From: a bacterium
GTDB lineage: Bacteria > Bacteroidota > Bacteroidia > Bacteroidales > Bacteroidaceae
Assembly: GCA_004562975.1 (NCBI GenBank)
Contig: SFQP01000153.1
Coordinates: 1-5,330, forward strand
Direction: 5' to 3'
DNA length: 5,330 bases
Shown: positions 1 to 5,330 of the stretch, piece after piece
Layout: every line of letters starts with the position of its first letter
Position numbering within the stretch: position 1 is the stretch's first letter
Notes under the pieces: model-generated
Told to the model about the DNA's origin: nothing
Databases searched by the model: none
Seen by the model: the letters and a program-made list of their open reading frames with translations, nothing else
Position numbers and translations under genes: made by a program

Positions 1-1
1 C

Positions 2-1693
2 GAGGAGAGCAACCACTTCTTCATCAGCCTGCTGAGCAGCATCATCCCCATCCTGATCCTGGTGTTCCTCTGGTTCTACGTGTTCCGCCGCATGAGCGGC
101 GGTAGCGGTGCCGGAGGGGTGTTCAGCGTGGGCAAGAGCAAGGCCCGGCTGTTCGACAAGAACGGCAAGAATTCCACGCACATCACGTTTAAGGATGTGG
201 CGGGACAGGAAGGGGCGAAGCAGGAGGTGCAGGAAATCGTGGACTTCCTGAAGAACCCGCAGAAGTACACCGAGCTGGGCGGAAAGATTCCCAAGGGCGC
301 ACTGTTAGTGGGGCCTCCGGGAACGGGTAAGACGCTGCTGGCCAAGGCGGTGGCGGGCGAGGCGGACGTGCCTTTCTTCTCCATGGCCGGGTCGGACTTC
401 GTGGAAATGTTTGTGGGAGTGGGTGCCAGCCGTGTGCGCGACCTCTTCCAGCAGGCCAAGGAGAAAGCGCCGTGCATCGTCTTCATTGACGAAATCGACG
501 CCATAGGCCGGGCGCGCGGCAAGAACCCGTCGCTCGGCGGCAACGACGAACGCGAGAACACGCTGAACCAGCTGCTCACGGAAATGGACGGCTTCGGCAC
601 GAACACGGGAGTCATCGTGCTGGCGGCCACAAACCGCGTGGAAATCCTCGACCCGGCACTGCTCCGTGCCGGACGTTTCGACCGGCAAATCCATGTGGAC
701 CTGCCGGAACTCTCGGAGCGCGTGGCAATATTCAAAGTACACTTGGCTCCGCTCAAGGTGGACCAGTCGCTGGACATCGAAATGCTGGCACGCCAGACTC
801 CGGGCTTCTCGGGGGCCGACATCGCCAACGTGTGCAATGAGGCGGCGCTCATCGCAGCGCGCCACAACCGCCGCGAGGTGGGAAAGCAGGATTTTCTGGA
901 TGCCGTGGACCGTATCATCGGCGGACTGGAGAAGACCTCAAAGGTGATGACAGAAGACGAGAAACGCTCTATCGCAGTGCATGAAGCAGGCCACGCTTCC
1001 GTTTCGTGGCTGCTGCAATATGCCAATCCGCTGGTGAAGGTGACCATCGTGCCGCGCGGCCAGGCCCTCGGTGCGGCATGGTACTTGCCGGAGGAACGCA
1101 CCATCATCACGAAGGAACAGATGCTCGACGAAATCTGTTCGTTGCTGGGCGGACGCGCCGCCGAGGAGGTGTTCCTCGGCCATGTGTCGAGCGGCGCGCT
1201 GAACGACCTGGAGCGCGTGACGAAGCGCGTGTATGGCATGGTGGCCTACTTGGGCATGAGCGAGAGCCTTTCCAACCTGTGCTACTACAACGTGCAGGGC
1301 GATTATAACTTCACGAAGCCGTACTCGGAAAAGACGGCGGAACTCATCGACGTGGAGGTGAAGCGGATGGTGGCAGAGCAGTATGAGCGTGCCCGCAAGT
1401 TGCTGCTTGACAATGCCGCGAAACACAATGCACTGGCCGACCTGCTGGTGGACCGCGAGGTTATCTTCACGGAGGACGTGGAACGTATCTTCGGCCCGCG
1501 TCCGTGGAAGAGCCGTGCGGACGTGCTGATGGAAGAGGAGGCCCTGAAACTGGCCGAGGAACGCACGCGCAAACTCGAAGCGGAAGCGGCGGCACAGGCT
1601 TCCGGCACGGAGGGTACGGACGAAGCGGCTGCTGATGACACGGCTCCGGACAATGCGCGCAGCAGAGAGCCAGAAGCATCGCCCCGTTCCTGA
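2..1693 (+). CDS. ftsH: ATP-dependent zinc metalloprotease FtsH (5' end missing)
   Basis: FtsH is an inner-membrane AAA+ protease that uses ATP to extract and degrade membrane and unstable cytosolic proteins, working as a hexamer. The frame is open from the window's left edge. The valine GTG at 62 is internal, because the codons before it (about 14-94) encode the second membrane helix, ending in RR. In order: AAA+ domain with Walker A GPPGTGKT (311-334), aromatic pore motif FVG (410-418), Walker B with DEID (488-499), and second region of homology with arginine fingers R674-676 and R683-685. Then the M41 protease: HEAGH zinc site (980-994), [15 protein letters not shown], and the third zinc ligand Asp at 1205-1207. 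After the FGPRPW segment comes a tail of about 60 residues rich in Ala, Glu and Asp, likely disordered. All catalytic residues are present. 563 residues are visible; the missing part would be the first helix and most of the periplasmic domain. No frameshift is seen. Confidence 0.97.
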   Translation, partial: EESNHFFISLLSSIIPILILVFLWFYVFRRMSGGSGAGGVFSVGKSKARLFDKNGKNSTHITFKDVAGQEGAKQEVQEIVDFLKNPQKYTELGGKIPKGALLVGPPGTGKTLLAKAVAGEADVPFFSMAGSDFVEMFVGVGASRVRDLFQQAKEKAPCIVFIDEIDAIGRARGKNPSLGGNDERENTLNQLLTEMDGFGTNTGVIVLAATNRVEILDPALLRAGRFDRQIHVDLPELSERVAIFKVHLAPLKVDQSLDIEMLARQTPGFSGADIANVCNEAALIAARHNRREVGKQDFLDAVDRIIGGLEKTSKVMTEDEKRSIAVHEAGHASVSWLLQYANPLVKVTIVPRGQALGAAWYLPEERTIITKEQMLDEICSLLGGRAAEEVFLGHVSSGALNDLERVTKRVYGMVAYLGMSESLSNLCYYNVQGDYNFTKPYSEKTAELIDVEVKRMVAEQYERARKLLLDNAAKHNALADLLVDREVIFTEDVERIFGPRPWKSRADVLMEEEALKLAEERTRKLEAEAAAQASGTEGTDEAAADDTAPDNARSREPEASPRS

Positions 1694-1703
1694 TACGATT
1701 TTG

Positions 1704-1762
1704 ACGCATAGCCGTAGACAAGATGAAAGCCTCAGCATCACCTTGCTTACGGCTATTTGCGT
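1704..1762 (+). terminator. imperfect hairpin between ftsH and cdsA, possible terminator or attenuator
   Basis: The arms 1704-1716 and 1748-1762 pair as ACGCA with TGCGT and TAGCCGTA with TACGGCTA, separated by a two-base TT bulge. The stem can extend inwards with CAAG (1719-1722) against CTTG (1742-1745) past a small mismatch, leaving a loop of about 19 bases. The stretch after it (1763-1779) is T-rich but interrupted by C and G, so it is not a clean U-tract. It lies 10 bases after the ftsH stop and about 40 bases before cdsA, so it could end, weaken or stabilise the ftsH transcript. Folding was done by eye. Confidence 0.4.
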
Positions 1763-1803
1763 TTTCCCTTTCTGTCTTGTCAATCTGATATAATCATTTA
1801 CGT

Positions 1804-2652
1804 ATGAATAACCTGCTTCTTCGCGCTGCCACGGGCTGCATATTCGTGGTTGTCCTGGTGGGCGGCATCCTCTATTCCCCCCTCACCTTTGTCCTGCTGT
1901 TTGCCTTGATAACGGGACTTACCGTGTGGGAGTTTTCAGACAATGTGAACCGGTATGCCGGCGCATCGGTCAACCGCTTCATCAACACGGTGGCGGCGGT
2001 TTACCTGTTCCTGGCCATGTCGGGCTACTGTGCCGACTATGTGCCTTCAAGAGCCTTCATCCCCTACTTGGTTTCGGTGATGTACCTGCTCATCAGCGAA
2101 CTCTACCTGCAAAAGGCGGATCCTTTGAAAAACTGGGCCTATGCCTTTGCCTCGCAGGTATATGTCGCCTTGGGCTTCTCCCTGCTCAGCGTGCTGGCCT
2201 TCCGCTACGACGCGCTGACTAACACCACGCTCTTTGAACCCGTCTACCCCCTCAGCGTGTTCCTCTTCCTGTGGACTTCCGACACGGGTGCCTACGTTTG
2301 CGGCTCGCTGCTTCACCGCCGTTTCCCGGCCAAGCTGTTCGAGCGCGTGTCGCCCAACAAGTCGTGGGTGGGCAGCATAGGCGGCGGCGTGCTGTGCTTG
2401 GTAGTGGCAGCGGTGCTCGCCCATTTCTTCCCCGACAAGCTCACCCTGCCGGGCTGGCTGGGGCTGGGACTGACGGTTTGCGTGGCCGGCACGTGGGGCG
2501 ACTTGGTCGAAAGCCTTTTCAAACGCCAGCTGGGCATCAAGGACAGCGGCCATCTGCTGCCCGGCCACGGCGGCATGCTGGACCGTTTCGACTCTTCCCT
2601 CTTGGCCATCCCCGCAGCGGTGCTTTACCTATATACGCTCATCAGTTTCTGA
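1804..2652 (+). CDS. cdsA: phosphatidate cytidylyltransferase (CDP-diacylglycerol synthase)
   Basis: CdsA converts phosphatidic acid and CTP to CDP-diacylglycerol and pyrophosphate, the branch point for bacterial phospholipids, in the inner membrane. The 282-residue product has the usual family length and is strongly hydrophobic throughout, with membrane segments near residues 5-40 (two), 58-76, 84-101, 116-134, 148-168, 192-209, 215-232 and 265-281. The family signature S-x-x-K-R-x4-K-D-x-G-x3-P-G-H-G-G-x-x-D-R-x-D is complete at residues 237-263, including the metal-binding aspartates near its end. Two further conserved stretches are present: SDTGAY (159-164) and SPNKSWVG (183-190). The ATG at 1804 is chosen because the first hydrophobic segment begins just after it; no Shine-Dalgarno sequence precedes it, which is common in Bacteroidota. 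It follows ftsH on the same strand, an order I know from other Bacteroidales, and the next gene starts three bases after its stop. Confidence 0.96.
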   Translation: MNNLLLRAATGCIFVVVLVGGILYSPLTFVLLFALITGLTVWEFSDNVNRYAGASVNRFINTVAAVYLFLAMSGYCADYVPSRAFIPYLVSVMYLLISELYLQKADPLKNWAYAFASQVYVALGFSLLSVLAFRYDALTNTTLFEPVYPLSVFLFLWTSDTGAYVCGSLLHRRFPAKLFERVSPNKSWVGSIGGGVLCLVVAAVLAHFFPDKLTLPGWLGLGLTVCVAGTWGDLVESLFKRQLGIKDSGHLLPGHGGMLDRFDSSLLAIPAAVLYLYTLISF

Positions 2653-2655
2653 TTT

Positions 2656-3778
2656 ATGCTTCATCCTGCCGACCTGTTGCGACGCCGCCGTTTCGTGTGG
2701 CGTGTGGTACTCATCGTCACCATCCTCGTTTTGTTGGTGGGCAGTGTGGCCTATGTCGTCGTGGGGCGTCCTTTTGTGGATGATTTTGAGGTGGTGGACC
2801 CGCTGGGCGGCAATCTGTTCCCCTCTGCCCTGCTCTCTGTGGCCACTACCGACGCGCAGATTATCCAGCCCATGGAGGGGAAGTGTCTGGGTAACCCGAA
2901 ATCAAGCATTGCCATCCGGCTGAAGGCGCGCAGGGCAAACGCCATGGTGCGTATCGAGCTGGACGAGACTCCTTTCTATGCGCACTCCGTTTCGACCTTC
3001 GTGTTGCCGCAAAAGGATGAAACTTACGTGATTTACTCCGACATCCTGTGGCGTTACGAGGTGCTGCGCGCCAATGAACAGGCGGAACCGGTGAATGTCG
3101 TGGCGAAGGTGGAGGTGGACGGGAAGGACTGGGGACAAAAAATGCGCACTTTCTCCATGCGCAGTGTGAACGAATGCCTTTTGGGCTATGTCAGGCAACT
3201 TCCGGGCGGCAAGACGCGCTACGTGAGCACGTTATCAGGTGGCTACGGAAGCCGCCGTGGACCGCCAGGTTTACGCATTGTGGTACGTGTTGCAGAAACG
3301 CAAGTTCCGCTACAGCTCGGTGAGCTACTCCAGCCTGTCGAGCAATGTGGTATATGCCCAGAGAGTGCGTACGTTCGAGGACGCGCTGAACTCCTCGCAA
3401 ATCAACTGCGTGGACGGCAGTGTGCTCTTTGCTTCGCTGCTGCGCGCGATCAACATCACGCCGGTGCTGGTGCAGACACCGGGCCATATGTTCGTGGGCT
3501 ACTACACAGACTCGGCGCGCAAGAACCTGACTTTCCTTGAAACGACCATGATAGGGGACGTGGACCTTGACGATTATTTCCCTGATGAAAAACTTGACTC
3601 TACCAAAACGACCATGACGCAGGCCGAAATCTCGCGCACCACTTTTGACAAGTCGAAGGAATACGCCCGGCGTGAGTTCGCCAAGGTGGAAAAGCAGGTA
3701 CGGGCCAACAAACCGGGCTACCTCTTCGTGGAAATTTCCAAGGGCGTGCGCCGGCAGGTGCAGAGCATTGGCCGGTAG
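2656..3778 (+). pseudogene. membrane-anchored transglutaminase-like protein, reading frame broken
   Basis: The frame starting at ATG 2656, three bases after the cdsA stop, encodes a basic start (four arginines at residues 9-12) and one membrane helix (about residues 14-37). A probably extracytoplasmic region follows, to about residue 190 (near 3225). Read literally this frame stays open to 3540, but from about 3241 it no longer resembles a protein of this family. The sensible continuation, a transglutaminase-like catalytic domain, lies one frame over and runs to the TAG at 3776-3778. A stop in that second frame (TGA 3224-3226) places the switch after 3226. The two halves fit one protein of a Bacteroidota family of unknown function that I recall lying after cdsA. 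From memory, relatives carry roughly 30-40 extra residues at this junction, so a deletion not divisible by three is more likely than a one-base slip. It may be a true pseudogene or a sequence or assembly error. Confidence 0.7.
3239..3778 (+). CDS. transglutaminase-like catalytic domain (C-terminal fragment of the broken gene)
   Basis: This is the catalytic half of the broken gene, open from a GTG at 3239; coding sense may begin a few codons earlier, at about 3227. The 179 residues show the papain-like fold pattern of transglutaminase-like proteins: a nucleophile-like Cys in NCVDG (residue 57, codon 3407-3409) at the start of a helix, then His in PGHMFVGYY (residue 83, codon 3485-3487). After these comes FLETT, where a Glu or Thr stands near the place of the usual third Asp. 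The tail (about residues 130-155) is charged and probably helical. Substrate and reaction are unknown; family members may be proteases or structural domains rather than cross-linkers. I see no convincing ribosome binding site at the GTG. If it is made alone it would lack the membrane anchor and stay in the cytoplasm, so I treat it as part of the upstream gene. Confidence 0.6.
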   Translation: MATEAAVDRQVYALWYVLQKRKFRYSSVSYSSLSSNVVYAQRVRTFEDALNSSQINCVDGSVLFASLLRAINITPVLVQTPGHMFVGYYTDSARKNLTFLETTMIGDVDLDDYFPDEKLDSTKTTMTQAEISRTTFDKSKEYARREFAKVEKQVRANKPGYLFVEISKGVRRQVQSIGR

Positions 3779-3794
3779 CTTGGCATTTTATTTT

Positions 3795-4292
3795 TTATTT
3801 CCCCTTCCGCCGATAATGGGCAAAGGTGAAGGCTTCGGCGTTTTTCTCGTCTGCCTCGTGCCGTTCGCAGCTTTCCATTTCCCACTCCTCCATGTGGCAG
3901 GGCGGGAAGAAGGTGTCGGCCTCTGACGGCGTGGCGTGGATGTAGGTCAGGCAGAGCCGGTCGGCCAGGGGCAGTGCGGCGGCGTAGACGCTCTCGCCCC
4001 CAATGACAAATACCTCGGCATCGGAGGCACAAGCTGCCAGGGCTTCCTCCAAAGAGTGGAACACCTCAATGCCCGGTGCCGAAAAACCGGCCTGCCGCGT
4101 TATCACCACATTGCGGCGGTTGGGCAACGCACCCTTGGGCAGCGACTCAAAGGTCTTGCGCCCCATCAGCACGGTGTGTCCCGTGGTGAGTTGCTTGAAA
4201 TGTTTCAGGTCGGCCGACAAATGGTAGAGGAGTCCGCCGCGAAGACCTATGGCGCGGTTTTCGGCCAAGGCGCAAACAATGTTCAGGTTCAT
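3795..4292 (-). CDS. folA: dihydrofolate reductase
   Basis: FolA reduces dihydrofolate to tetrahydrofolate with NADPH in the cytoplasm, and is the target of trimethoprim. The 165-residue product has normal family length. Visible features are the N-terminal strand NIVCALAENRAIG, the active-site acid Asp28 (E. coli Asp27) in LSADLKHFK, the NADPH-binding segment MGRKTFESLP (43-52), the glycine pair in VIGGESVY (96-103), TYIHA (116-120, with the conserved Thr) and Asp126 in the DTFFP segment. The residue matching E. coli Trp22 is Tyr23, and its Pro21 is Leu22. ATG 4292-4290 is chosen because the dihydrofolate reductase fold starts there; the frame stays open up to 4409, but the extra 39 residues match nothing and would overlap the predicted promoter. 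The stop lies 16 bases from the convergent upstream gene. thyA, which supplies its substrate, is divergent on the other side. Confidence 0.96.
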   Translation of the reverse strand: MNLNIVCALAENRAIGLRGGLLYHLSADLKHFKQLTTGHTVLMGRKTFESLPKGALPNRRNVVITRQAGFSAPGIEVFHSLEEALAACASDAEVFVIGGESVYAAALPLADRLCLTYIHATPSEADTFFPPCHMEEWEMESCERHEADEKNAEAFTFAHYRRKGK

Positions 4293-4406
4293 GTGGAAAA
4301 TGCTGTTAGGGGATGAATGAAATGCCGCACCGGAGAGCCAGCCGGCACTTTTCGGAGGGATGGCTTCAAAGCCAGCTGCTGACCGGCAGCAAAGCACTTG
4401 ACGCGG

Positions 4407-4414
4407 CAAAAGTA
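4407..4414 (-). promoter_or_regulatory. predicted folA promoter, Bacteroidota -7 box
   Basis: Read on the minus strand this is TACTTTTG, a perfect match to the Bacteroides -7 consensus TAnnTTTG. The expected -33 TTTG is not clear about 20 bases upstream, where the sequence is only T-rich. Transcription would start near 4400, giving folA a leader of roughly 105-110 bases. The box is the mirror copy of the one assigned to thyA. Confidence 0.5.
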
Positions 4415-4424
4415 CGTTTTAATA

Positions 4425-4434
4425 CTTTTAAAAG
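4425..4434. promoter_or_regulatory. palindrome between the divergent promoters, possible operator
   Basis: CTTTTAAAAG is a perfect 10-base palindrome lying between the two divergent -7 boxes, close to the middle of the inverted repeat (centre 4429.5 against 4436.5). That position would let a bound dimer affect both folA and thyA. In an A+T-rich promoter region such a palindrome can also arise by chance, and I know of no regulator with this site. Confidence 0.25.
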
Positions 4435-4458
4435 ACTTACCTAATAGTTTAAAAGCAC

Positions 4459-4466
4459 TACTTTTG
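4459..4466 (+). promoter_or_regulatory. predicted thyA promoter, Bacteroidota -7 box
   Basis: TACTTTTG matches the Bacteroides -7 consensus TAnnTTTG in every fixed position. The -33 region about 20 bases upstream (near 4436-4439, CTTA) is a poor match to TTTG. Transcription would begin near 4472, leaving a short leader of about 20 bases before the thyA ATG, with no Shine-Dalgarno sequence. Confidence 0.6.
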
Positions 4467-4493
4467 CCCCACAAACCGACCAAATCCCGCACC

Positions 4494-5288
4494 ATGCAAC
4501 AATATCTCGACCTCCTGAGCCGCATCCTTGACAAAGGGACGGTGAAGGGCGACCGCACGGGAACTGGGACAAAAAGCATCTTCGGCCACCAGATGCGTTT
4601 CGACCTGTCCCAAGGTTTCCCGCTCCTCACCACCAAGAAACTCCATCTCAAGTCCATCATCTACGAACTCCTCTGGTTCCTCCGGGGCGACACGAACGTG
4701 AACTACCTCCACGAACACGGCGTGAGCATTTGGGACGAGTGGGCTGATGCCGACGGAAGCTTGGGCCACATCTACGGTTACCAGTGGCGTTCGTGGCCCG
4801 ATTATGACGGCGGCCACATTGACCAAATCCAAGAGGTAATCCGCCAAATCAAGGAAGAGCCCAACTCGCGCCGCATCATCGTTTCGGCCTGGAACGTGGC
4901 GGACTTGAACCGCATGAACCTGCCTCCCTGCCACCTGCTCTTCCAGTTTTATGTGGCCGACGGAAAGCTCTCCCTGCAACTCTACCAACGCTCGGCCGAC
5001 ACCTTCCTTGGTGTACCCTTCAACATTGCCAGCTACGCCCTGTTGCTGCAGATGATGGCGCAGGTAACAGGCTTGCAGCCCGGCGACTTCATCCATACCA
5101 CCGGCGACACCCATCTCTACCTCAACCACCTGGAACAGGCCCGGCTGCAGCTCACCCGCACGCCGCGCCCCCTGCCGCGTATGGTGCTCAATCCGGATGT
5201 GAAAGACCTTTTCGACTTCCGCTACGAAGACTTCCATTTGGAAAATTACGACCCTTGGCCTCATATCGCCGCCAAAGTGTCTGTGTGA
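4494..5288 (+). CDS. thyA: thymidylate synthase
   Basis: ThyA methylates dUMP to dTMP with methylene-tetrahydrofolate, releasing dihydrofolate for FolA, in the cytoplasm. The product is 264 residues, the same length as the E. coli enzyme, and aligns with it from memory without visible gaps. The catalytic Cys146 lies in PPCHLLFQF. The phosphate- and dUMP-binding residues are all in place: Arg21 (DRTGTGT), Arg126-Arg127 ([10 protein letters not shown]), Arg166-Ser167, Asp169, Asn177 ([10 protein letters not shown]), His207 and Tyr209 (GDTHLYLNH). ATG 4494 is chosen because the protein family starts there (MQQYLDLL); the frame is open from 4398, but that extension would run through the promoter. 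The gene is divergent from folA. Nothing suggests truncation or frameshift, and the C-terminal end KVSV is close to the E. coli ending. Confidence 0.97.
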   Translation: MQQYLDLLSRILDKGTVKGDRTGTGTKSIFGHQMRFDLSQGFPLLTTKKLHLKSIIYELLWFLRGDTNVNYLHEHGVSIWDEWADADGSLGHIYGYQWRSWPDYDGGHIDQIQEVIRQIKEEPNSRRIIVSAWNVADLNRMNLPPCHLLFQFYVADGKLSLQLYQRSADTFLGVPFNIASYALLLQMMAQVTGLQPGDFIHTTGDTHLYLNHLEQARLQLTRTPRPLPRMVLNPDVKDLFDFRYEDFHLENYDPWPHIAAKVSV

Positions 5289-5330
5289 AGTCCATCGGTG
5301 TCATCTTCCCCCATTTCCCCTCCCTTGTTG

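Larger units (their letters stand above)
4405..4468. repeat. 10-base inverted repeat enclosing the folA/thyA control region
   Basis: GGCAAAAGTA (4405-4414) and TACTTTTGCC (4459-4468) are exact reverse complements, separated by 44 A+T-rich bases. Each arm contains one predicted -7 box pointing outwards. Inside lie a perfect palindrome CTTTTAAAAG (4425-4434) and a second TTTAAAAG at 4448-4455, which starts 21 bases after the first TTTAAAAG (4427-4434). The symmetry may simply reflect two copies of the same promoter element, or may include an operator. Confidence 0.6.

Noticed and set aside
76..1239. Long open frame of 387 codons antisense to ftsH
   Set aside because: It mirrors the ftsH codons, is rich in Ser, Arg and Pro, and contains no recognisable domain. 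ftsH on the other strand is unambiguous.
938..1783. Open frame of 281 codons on the minus strand covering the ftsH 3' end and the intergenic gap
   Set aside because: It is mostly antisense to ftsH, rich in His, Arg and Leu in a way typical of shadow frames, and shows no family motif.
1789..1794. TATAAT just before cdsA, resembling an E. coli -10 box
   Set aside because: No TTGACA-like element lies at proper spacing, and the main sigma factor of Bacteroidota uses TAnnTTTG instead. The match is probably chance in an A+T-rich gap.
3751..3797. Possible terminator between the convergent genes (CCGGC/GCCGG, then a T-rich run)
   Set aside because: The stem is only five pairs inside the coding end, and the T-run starts about 11 bases after it, too far for a standard intrinsic terminator.
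4293..4409. In-frame upstream extension of folA to an ATG at 4409
   Set aside because: The 39 extra residues match no dihydrofolate reductase and would begin inside the predicted promoter box.
4398..4493. In-frame upstream extension of thyA to an ATG at 4398
   Set aside because: It runs through the predicted thyA promoter, and thymidylate synthases begin at the MQQYLDLL segment.
4458..5264. Open frame of 268 codons antisense to thyA
   Set aside because: It is a shadow of a fully conserved thymidylate synthase, and its translation has no motif.
5289..5330. Pyrimidine-rich stretch after thyA
   Set aside because: It is too short and featureless to support a terminator or a following gene start.

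Overview
The window looks like ordinary chromosomal housekeeping DNA from a member of the Bacteroidota, probably Bacteroidales, with a fairly G+C-rich genome (composition judged by eye, not counted). Four things point that way: the order ftsH-cdsA, the wording of the FtsH protease region, starts that lack Shine-Dalgarno sequences, and two perfect matches to the Bacteroides -7 promoter box TAnnTTTG. I cannot name the genus.

Layout. Positions 2-1693 hold the 3' part of ftsH, the membrane AAA+ zinc protease; its start lies outside the window. A 110-base gap with an imperfect hairpin leads to cdsA (1804-2652), the CDP-diacylglycerol synthase. Three bases further, and presumably co-transcribed, is a membrane-anchored protein with a transglutaminase-like domain (2656-3778). 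Its reading frame is broken near 3227-3241: the N-terminal half lies in one frame and the catalytic half in another. On the opposite strand, convergent with it after 16 bases, is folA (dihydrofolate reductase, 4292 down to 3795). A 201-base divergent intergenic region follows, then thyA (thymidylate synthase, 4494-5288). The last 42 bases hold nothing I can identify.

How the genes relate. FtsH and CdsA both act at the inner membrane, in protein quality control and phospholipid precursor synthesis. FolA and ThyA form a metabolic pair: ThyA makes dTMP and turns methylene-tetrahydrofolate into dihydrofolate, which FolA reduces back. Here they are divergent and appear to share one A+T-rich control region, in which the two predicted promoters are mirror images around a palindrome.

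I see no mobile element, CRISPR array, RNA gene or novel multi-gene system. The points most worth a second look are the broken transglutaminase-like gene and the symmetric folA/thyA control region.
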